Shown here: one piece after another, positions 59,701-64,000 of the stretch
Position numbering within the stretch: position 1 is the first letter of the stretch
Layout: every line of letters begins with the position of its first letter
Assembly: GCF_964355755.1 (NCBI RefSeq)
Contig: NC_092670.1
Coordinates: 20,211,201 to 20,275,200, forward strand
From: Antedon mediterranea
Lineage: Eukaryota > Echinodermata > Crinoidea > Comatulida > Antedonidae
Direction of reading: 5' to 3'
Length of the DNA stretch: 64,000 nucleotides
The notes under the pieces: model-generated
The model's input: only the letters and a program-made list of their open reading frames with translations
What the model was told of the DNA's origin: nothing
Database searches by the model: none
Made by a program: the position numbers and the translations under genes

Positions 59701-62700
59701 TATTGCCGTTCGTAATGATATCTCATCGATGGAACAGGCTGTTGTAGATAAGTCCTACATGGCACAGTTAGTTGAAGTACAACACATGAGAGGTGCTAGT
59801 GGTGGTCATGATTTCCTGAAACTGTTAGGATGTAGCCAACCAGAGGTTACCAAAGATGGTAAGTAATTAGATAAAGTTTAAGTGAGGAATAATCAATGTT
59901 AGTAGTCTAATACCCTTTTCACATCTGCAAAATATAACAACTTATAACAAGTTGTAACCAGGTTTGCATAATGTGAATACAATTTTGTAGGGCTCCCTAG
60001 TGAAATCTCAGAAGAAAAACACACCAACAGGAGGCCTGTGTTTTTGTTCCAAGTTGCGCGCTTGTTTATTGCCTTGGTATTAACTGACCAATCATAGTAA
60101 TCAAATGGCGCGAAACAAGTTGTAACAATTTATGCAAATGTGAAAAGAGTATTAGTTGCCATACAGCATTGGCAGATTCAGAGAAAGGCCAAGCCAGCTT
60201 TACACACTCTCTTTGAAAAAAAAAAGACCACATTTTTTTAGAGGATTCCAAATCTCCTGTTCGGAGCATGTTCGTTGAGAGAGACAGATTTGTAATAGTT
60301 TAATAGTTTGTAAATTTGATCTTTAATGCATCAAAAATTATTTTCCAATCCTCATTTTGTTTGCTCTGTATCCATTCTAATTTGTATATATTACTAATTT
60401 GAAGATGAGGAGATGGAATGTGTAGAACCTACCACAGTAGTCCAGAAGGTGACCTTGAAAGAAGTCCAGTACAGAGATGTTAATGAGTGGAAGCTTGTTC
60501 TAACACAGGTATACTATATTTTTATTAGTAATGTTAAACATATCTTCGTAATATCATGTTGTGAAACTGGAATGATGCTGACTATTTTTAGTTACTGTAT
60601 GTAAGTGCTTTTGGTTCTGTTCAGCTTCATATCCTCTAACAGAATTAGCTTCACTTCCAGATTGATAGAAGCCTACCTTAAGGCTACACACATCCACAGG
60701 GACATTCAGGGAAGATAATATGTTTAGCTGATATTGACATTGTTTATTTATGTTTAGGTGTTCAAGGCAGTTGACAACAAGCAAGCACTCTCCTTATTAC
60801 ACGATATTCAAAGAGTAAGTTTCTTGCCTAATTAATTTACTCCAAAGTAATATTTCTATCATTTCAATAATATCTTGAGTAGTGAAAGCTTTAAAGCCAA
60901 TCTTTTAACAGAATACTACTGTTTCTGCAAATCTAGGTCAAAAAATCATCATTTCTTTCTATTGTAACTGATGAATATTACTTCTTTGTACATTTAGATG
61001 TCGTATAAGGCAATACAAAAGCAAGCTGATGACTATGCCTGTATCATGAGTCTGGTTCAAGCCTTTCATCAACTAGTAACAGAAGATCAAGTATTCCTAG
61101 GCAATTTCAGAAACCGTCACAGCATATCATCTTGTTTTATCAATATCTTAACAACCTTTCAGGTAAAGTTGAAGTAGTGAAGTTGTACTGAATCATGTAA
61201 TAATTCATCTTATGGAGTCGCCCTGCACCTGTAGGTACTATACCTTGTGAGACTACACTTTTAGGTACTGTACCTTGTGAGACCACACTTTTAGGTACTG
61301 TACCTTGTGAGACTACACTTTTAGGTACTGTACCTTGTGAGACCACACTTTTAGGTACTGTACCTTGTGAGACTACACTTTTAGGTACTGTACCTTGTGA
61401 GACCACACCTTTAGGTACTGTACCTTGTGAGACTACACTTTTAGGTACTGTACCTTGTGAGACCACACTTTTAGGTACTATACCTTGTGAGACTACACCT
61501 TTAGGTACTGTACCTTGTGAGACCACACTTTTAGGTACTGTACCTTGTGAGACTACACTTTTAGGTACTGTACCTTGTGAGACCACACCTTTAGGTACTG
61601 TACCTTGTGAGAAAGCACCTTTTGGTACTGTACCTTGTGAGACTACACTTTTAGGTACTGTACCTTGTGAGACCACACTTTTAGGTACTGTACCTTGTGA
61701 GACCACACTTTTAGGTACGGTACCTTGTGAGACCACACTTTTAGGTACTGTACCTTGTGAGACTACACTTTTAGGTACTATACCTTGTGAGACCACACCT
61801 TTAGGTACTGTACCTTGTGAGACTACACCTTTAGGTACTGCACCTTGTGAGACCACACCTTTAGGTACTGTACCTTGTGAGACTACACTTTTAGGTACTG
61901 TACCTTGTGAGATTGCACCTTTAGGTACTGTACTGTGTGAGACTGCACCTTTAGGTACTGTACTTTGTGAGACCGCACCTTTAGGTGCTGTACCTTGTGA
62001 GACTGCACCTTTAGGTGCTGTACCTTGTGAGACTGCACCTTTAGGTGCTGTACCTTGTGAGACTGCACCTTTAGGTGCTGTACCTTGTGAGACTACACCT
62101 TTAGGTACTGTACCTTGTGAGACCACACTTTTAGGTACTGTACCTTGTGAGACTACACTTTTAGGTACTGTACCTTGTGAGACCACAGTTTTAGGTACTG
62201 TACCTTGTGAGACTACACTTTTAGGTACTGTACCTTGTGAGACCACACCTTTAGGTACTGTACCTTGTGAGACTACACTTTTAGGTACTGTACCTTGTGA
62301 GACCACACTTTTAGGTACTATACCTTGTGAGACTACACCTTTAGGTACTGTACCTTGTGAGACCACACTTTTAGGTACTGTACCTTGTGAGACTACACTT
62401 TTAGGTACTGTACCTTGTGAGACCACACCTTTAGGTACTGTACCTTGTGAGAAAGCACCTTTTGGTACTGTACCTTGTGAGACTACACTTTTAGGTACTG
62501 TACCTTGTGAGACCACACTTTTAGGTACTGTACCTTGTGAGACCACACTTTTAGGTACTGTACCTTGTGAGACCACACTTTTAGGTACTGTACCTTGTGA
62601 GACCACACTTTTAGGTACTATACCTTGTGAGACCACACCTTTAGGTACTGTACCTTGTGAGACTACACCTTTAGGTACTGTACCTTGTGAGACCACACCT

Positions 62701-64000
62701 TTAGGTACTGTACCTTGTGAGACTACACTTTTAGGTACTGTACCTTGTGAGATTGCACCTTTAGGTACTGTACTGTGTGAGACTGCACCTTTAGGTACTG
62801 TACTTTGTGAGAACGCACCTTTAGGTACTTTACTTCGTGAGACCGCACCTTTAGGTGCTGTACCTTGTAAGAAAGCACCTTTAGGTACTGTACCTTGTGA
62901 GAAAGCACCTTTAGGTACTGCACCTTGTTGCACAACACCTTGTCTGCACAGCTTAGAGTAGTAGTTGCCAGTTTTCTAATTCCACAATTTTGTGTCTTGT
63001 AGAAAAAAACTAAATCAAGTAATGAGCAATTGGTAGATGTGCTTGAACTGATAGCACCTGATCAACCTGCTTTGATCAATGTTGTTAAACATGCCAAGAA
63101 AACCATAACAAAATCAGTCTTAAATGGTAAGCAACTTATGAATTATTATGTCTGTTTAGATCAATGAATCACATGGTCTTGAACCTACTTTTTTAGTAAA
63201 TATAGGACGATAGGATGTTAAGTTTCATCATATTTTAAAACATTCATTTTTAGGAAGCCCCTAAATTCCCACCTACTCTTCCCATTTCCAGTTTATATTA
63301 TTCCCGATGGATTGCATTTGAATTTATGATTCATCAATCCCTAATGCAGTACCCATTGTTTTTCCCCAGAAACTGAGAATGTAGGCTTTGACAAGGTTCA
63401 GTTGGACAAACTTCTAGAGCAGTACTTTGGTCGTGAGCCAGAGCGATTCCAGCAACAGAACGTCAGATCAAAACAAATTGTTGATATACTCTTGGAGGAC
63501 ACAAAATTGAAAGCATCCACTCAAGCATCTTCTAGGTATAAAGCTCTGTCTATACTATCAAACTTCATTTGACAAAAAAATGTGATGTTTTCTTGATGGA
63601 CTTGATGTCACTACCATATCTGGGCATATCAATCACATTTTTTGTTTGATAGTGTAGACAGAGCTTAACTGTGTAGATTGTAGTCTGCTCACTTTTCCAA
63701 ATTAAAATTATTTCACTCTACTGCAACTTTGGCCAGCACAACATTGCAGAATGAATTTTATTCTACTTTCGAGGGAGCTTACTATATTTGTTTATTTTCT
63801 TAGTGTGCTGCTAGAATCAACTGCAGGGCTTTTGGTAGACTGGTTTGAACTCTTAAAACCTGAGATTGTTGATGCTGCCCCAGAATTTCAGAAACTCCTG
63901 CTATTCTCCAAGAAGTTAGTTGATGGAACTGGTGAGCAGAAGCAACACCCTGGCAGTCCTTACCTCCTAGCTGTACTCACTCACCAAGCTAGCTGGGAAA
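39164..64000 (+). CDS. INTS1: Integrator complex subunit 1 (3' end beyond window)
   Basis: 35 exons: 39164-39203 (tentative), 39969-40208, 40571-40767, 40922-41059, 41561-41726, 44748-44862, 44997-45180, 45346-45491, 45742-45883, 49189-49371, 49665-49770, 50079-50196, 50658-50735, 51210-51382, 51681-51777, 52605-52696, 53408-53468, 53642-53717, 54176-54300, 54519-54648, 55323-55487, 56264-56413, 56806-56970, 57344-57448, 57672-57839, 58167-58278, 58761-58925, 59217-59289, 59680-59858, 60405-60508, 60758-60814, 60998-61162, 63003-63126, 63370-63535, 63804->64000. Phases agree throughout (4,702 nt, about 1,567 codons). INTS1 is the large helical-repeat scaffold of the nuclear Integrator complex, which cleaves snRNA and promoter-proximal Pol II transcripts. 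The last exon corresponds to roughly three quarters of the vertebrate protein (about 2,190 aa), so about 600 residues lie to the right. Confidence 0.94.
41823..41938. repeat. MITE family B, short copy (116 bp)
   Basis: AGATTGGTTCCCACTACGAT ... GCTGGGAACCACGCT with TAA on both flanks. It is internally deleted relative to the 174-189 bp copies. It lies in INTS1 intron 5. Confidence 0.8.
42023..42182 (+). repeat. SINE family 1, 3'-truncated copy in INTS1 intron 5
   Basis: GAGTGGTTGAGCGGTTAAGA head, GTTCAAGGCTGACTCACTCC, and CCAGTGTACATATCTAGCTC, then an abrupt switch to a TTTG microsatellite. It sits about 150 bp upstream of the 18-bp minisatellite. Confidence 0.75.
42331..44682. repeat. 18-bp minisatellite, about 130 units, in INTS1 intron 5
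   Basis: Unit GTAGTGCTTATTAGACAA, with a common G-to-C variant (GTAGTCCTTATTAGACAA), a 12-bp short unit (GTAGTCCTTATA) and rare point variants (GACCAG, CTTCTTAG, GCCTCTTAG). Because 18 is divisible by three, both strands hold frames open for more than 800 codons (VLIRQV repeats on +, LSNKHY repeats on -). These lie wholly within an intron, so I treat them as by-products and not genes. Confidence 0.96.
44748..53717 (+). CDS. INTS1: INTS1 exons 6-18
   Basis: Conserved landmarks: ISRNLLRLLTVTAGLAEVRL, LEMWLQNPK (exon 7), ISICMNC (8), YNELSSARNPNNM (9), SVFQELLMNRDDYLRALRAL (10), IQRDAVWWLHTVVP (12), VEEDTLIRLLLIGLNRQLPV (14), LCAFHHPENIALP (15), GYQPPSLAISKLYW (16). Exon 10 must use the acceptor TTGTCAAG at 49188; the nearer TTTAG would break the frame, and 49189 restores CLASVFQELL. 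Exon 13 (50658-50735) is only 78 nt and easy to miss. It encodes LRKVLLMDGL and KLDNWPQASDQ, matching the KWDNWPPESD region of vertebrate INTS1. Introns 5 and 9 each carry a kilobase-scale minisatellite. Confidence 0.92.
45503..45641. repeat. MITE family C, single copy (139 bp)
   Basis: Left TGGCCATATTCACCATTCAC and right GTGATTGGTGAATACAGCCA are inverted copies over about 25 bp, with further inverted (C)ACTTA/TAAGTG pairs inside. It starts 11 bp after the INTS1 exon-8 donor. It encodes nothing. Confidence 0.72.
45940..45975. repeat. GC-rich palindrome CACGCTCGCTTCGCTCGCGT
   Basis: AGATGGCACGCTCGCTTCGC continues TCGCGTACCATCT; the outer AGATGG/CCATCT arms and inner CGCTCG/CGAGCG arms can pair. 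It is conspicuously GC-rich in AT-rich surroundings and may mark the edge of a mobile element running toward about 47510. The other edge is not identified. Confidence 0.5.
46521..47056. repeat. Tandem duplication of about 265 bp in INTS1 intron 9
   Basis: TTTATTTGTATATTATATGT starts at 46521 and again at 46795. Both copies run through GTAGGGCCTACCCACACTCA, GCGATTCAAATTGCGATCAA and TCTCCAAGGGGGCCCATAAA to AAATAATTTGGAATGTT. They differ at a few sites plus a short indel (CCCTGGTTAAACC in copy 1 only). Confidence 0.88.
47530..49120. repeat. AT-rich minisatellite (TAGTTATAGTAGTTAGTTA type) in INTS1 intron 9
   Basis: About 1.6 kb built from TAGTTAGTTATAG, TAGTTAGTTAAAATAG, TAGTTACAATAG and TAGTTAAATACAATAG words in irregular order, with TTGTTGTAG interruptions. 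No single unit length holds throughout; composite periods of about 26-34 bp dominate. It stops about 70 bp before INTS1 exon 10. Confidence 0.93.
50262..50605 (-). repeat. SINE family 1, reverse copy in INTS1 intron 12
   Basis: On the + strand it reads tail first (ATGTGGCCAAGGATTACC, CAAGGTAACACC, GGGTTCTTTAAAGTACACAC) and ends with the inverted head (CCTTAACCGCTCGTCCATTT). It lies about 50 bp upstream of INTS1 exon 13. Confidence 0.82.
50980..51090. repeat. Dispersed repeat shared with 55020-55110
   Basis: GTGGCGTAACGCAGAG, GTTCCAACGCTGGAGGTCTC and GGCCTCCATAAACTCCGGGC correspond to inverted sequence near 55030-55105. The family is unrecognised. It is in INTS1 intron 13. Just downstream, CACTGTTCCCTGGTTATATTA (51137-51157) also matches internal sequence of the P-element at about 20850 and 21278. 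Confidence 0.5.
52414..52559. repeat. MITE family A, copy 9
   Basis: Left end degraded (GGCCTTTTCTACACTATC), full core, right end GGTAGTGTAGACAGAGAT. Ends 45 bp before INTS1 exon 16. Confidence 0.75.
52697..52885. repeat. Tandem duplication of about 91 bp after the INTS1 exon-16 donor
   Basis: Two copies of AAGGAGTTT...GGTACCACAATCTGT...GGTATCTATTGTACACCTGC, starting at about 52700 and 52791, with roughly ten differences. Confidence 0.8.
54176..61162 (+). CDS. INTS1: INTS1 exons 19-32
   Basis: Conserved landmarks: EKQEILVFESHLAAASTRTQ (19), LGIRLCRSRNPDFLLEVIQR (20), PWLAELVNSSESSLDVLPVQ and LCEFLLHD (21), DSEEQTTCEILDYFLQRL (22), ETDPQTISAYFVFLS (24), DQVFVRWTRGPAVTINILVV (26), SAFLVDTSEEALLLPDWLKL (27), LILFIQSFGIPVDSM (28), DKSYMAQLVEVQHMRGASGG (29). 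Exon 32 encodes RNRHSISSCFINILTTFQ. The invariant AFLVDTSEEALLLPDWLKLRMIRS-type stretch leaves no doubt about identity. Confidence 0.94.
54765..55120 (-). repeat. SINE family 2-like reverse copy plus neighbouring repeat, INTS1 intron 20
   Basis: The + strand reads TTATATAGCGCTTAACGCAC and ACCAGGTACTCATTTGTACACC, the inverse of a GCGCTATATAA-tailed element. It is followed by CCTCCAGCGTTGGAGTGCC and CCCCAGGCCTCTGCGTTACG, sequences that recur inverted at 50985-51090. A short related piece is at 53250-53320. Confidence 0.55.
55510..55638. repeat. MITE family A, copy 10
   Basis: AGCTCTGTCGACAC at the left after TAA, GATAGTGTAGACAAAGCT at the right. It is in INTS1 intron 21, starting about 20 bp after the donor. 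Confidence 0.82.
55988..56113. repeat. MITE family B, copy in INTS1 intron 21
   Basis: GGCTTGGTTCCCACTAGGAC ... CTCTAGTGGAATCCAAGCA, with TTA on both flanks (55985-55987 and 56114-56116). Confidence 0.82.
57882..58024. repeat. MITE family A, copy 11
   Basis: Left end eroded (TTCTACACTATCAAAC), right end GAGTGTAGACAGAGCT followed by TAA. It is in INTS1 intron 25, about 45 bp from the donor. Confidence 0.75.
58480..58720. repeat. Dispersed unclassified repeat E, copy 3
   Basis: Contains TTTGAATTACAGTTTTTTCA, GGTAAATAATTTTTGTTTAG and GTCAAAGTGAATAACTACTA, then an ACT triplet microsatellite. It is in INTS1 intron 26, ending about 40 bp before exon 27. Confidence 0.5.
59909..60153. repeat. Putative MITE family D (about 245 bp)
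   Basis: The left end TAATACCCTTTTCACATCTG and the right end CAAATGTGAAAAGAGTATTA are inverted repeats, with sub-terminal TAACAAGTTGTAAC and its complement-like partner ACAAGTTGTAACAATT. Flanking TAA/TTA fits the same target preference as families A and B. It lies in INTS1 intron 29. Confidence 0.62.
61225..62941. repeat. 30-bp minisatellite with 840-bp higher-order repeat, INTS1 intron 32
   Basis: About 57 units of TTTAGGTACTGTACCTTGTG plus AGACCACACT or AGACTACACT. Units alternate T/C at the GACTA/GACCA position over much of the array (a 60-bp dimer). Rare variants recur at an exact 840-bp spacing (28 units): GAAAGCACCT at 61611 and 62451, and GATTGCACCT at 61911 and 62751. So a 28-unit block was duplicated. 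The - strand has a 597-codon ORF (VPKGVVSQGT repeats), regarded as an artefact of the 30-bp period inside an intron. Confidence 0.96.
63003..64000 (+). CDS. INTS1: INTS1 exons 33-35 (running off the window)
   Basis: Exon 33 begins KKTKSSNEQLVDVLELIAPD. Exon 34 encodes VQLDKLLEQYFGREPERFQQ. Exon 35 encodes STAGLLVDWFELLKPEIVDA, then a basic FSKKLVDGTGEQKQHPGSPY and LLAVLTHQASWE, matching GLLVDWLEMLDPEVV and LLTLFTHQSSWP of vertebrate INTS1. The last base of the window lies inside this exon. Confidence 0.9.
63542..63665. repeat. MITE family A, copy 12, abutting a splice donor
   Basis: AGCTCTGTCTATACTATC ... GATAGTGTAGACAGAGCT with TAA on both sides. The left TAA (63539-63541) is part of the INTS1 exon-34 donor GTATAA, so the element begins six bases into the intron. 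Confidence 0.87.

Noticed and set aside
61140-62933. 597-codon - strand ORF of VPKGVVSQGT-type decapeptide repeats
   Set aside because: By-product of the 30-bp minisatellite in INTS1 intron 32, antisense to the gene, with no signal peptide or flanking domain.
61225-62941. CRISPR-like array
   Set aside because: Direct repeats are contiguous with no unique spacers, and the genome is eukaryotic. It is a minisatellite.

Overview
This is a eukaryotic nuclear window. It is intron-rich, AT-rich, has GT-AG introns, and holds five protein-coding loci plus a heavy load of small transposons and minisatellites. Protein similarities (MKK4, BUD31, INTS1, an AQP8-type aquaporin) and a mosaic CTLD/SRCR/CUB/LDLa/LRR/7TM receptor point to a marine invertebrate. 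An echinoderm or other non-chordate deuterostome is my best guess, by inference only; no ribosomal or mitochondrial marker is present to settle it.

Layout. (1) 1-15,500 (+): the 3' 27 exons of one very large chimeric receptor. Order: C-type lectin, two SRCR, two CUB, a second C-type lectin, seven LDLa modules, a leucine-rich-repeat block, a relaxin-receptor/GRL101-like seven-helix domain, and a cytoplasmic tail resembling a truncated pseudokinase. The 5' end lies outside the window. The inferred exons add up to one open frame of about 1,680 codons. (2) 15,600-20,300: gene-poor, with nested SINE and MITE pieces and a 5'-truncated LINE (RT on the - strand). (3) 20,306-23,757: a complete but decayed P-element-type transposon, with 31-bp terminal inverted repeats, an 8-bp target duplication, and a THAP-transposase gene broken by a frameshift and lacking its 3' half. 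(4) 24,976-30,648 (+): MAP2K4 (MKK4/SEK1), 12 coding exons, 366 aa. (5) 33,424-34,425 (-): BUD31 splicing factor, 4 exons, 144 aa. (6) 35,332-37,926 (+): AQP8-like aquaporin, 5 exons, 261 aa. (7) 39,164 (start tentative) to the right edge (+): INTS1, the Integrator scaffold subunit, 35 exons so far and running off the window.

The unrelated genes show no operon-like logic. MKK4 is stress-MAPK signalling, BUD31 pre-mRNA splicing, INTS1 snRNA 3'-end processing and Pol II attenuation, the aquaporin membrane transport, and the receptor cell-surface recognition.

Repeat structure is rich. Two Harbinger-like MITE families (TAA/TTA target duplications) recur about 12 and 9 times, including one copy inserted into another copy of the same family. 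Two tRNA-derived SINE families are present. Three large minisatellites (18-bp, AT-rich, and 30-bp with an 840-bp higher-order repeat) all sit in INTS1 introns. The 18- and 30-bp arrays create long artefactual ORFs.
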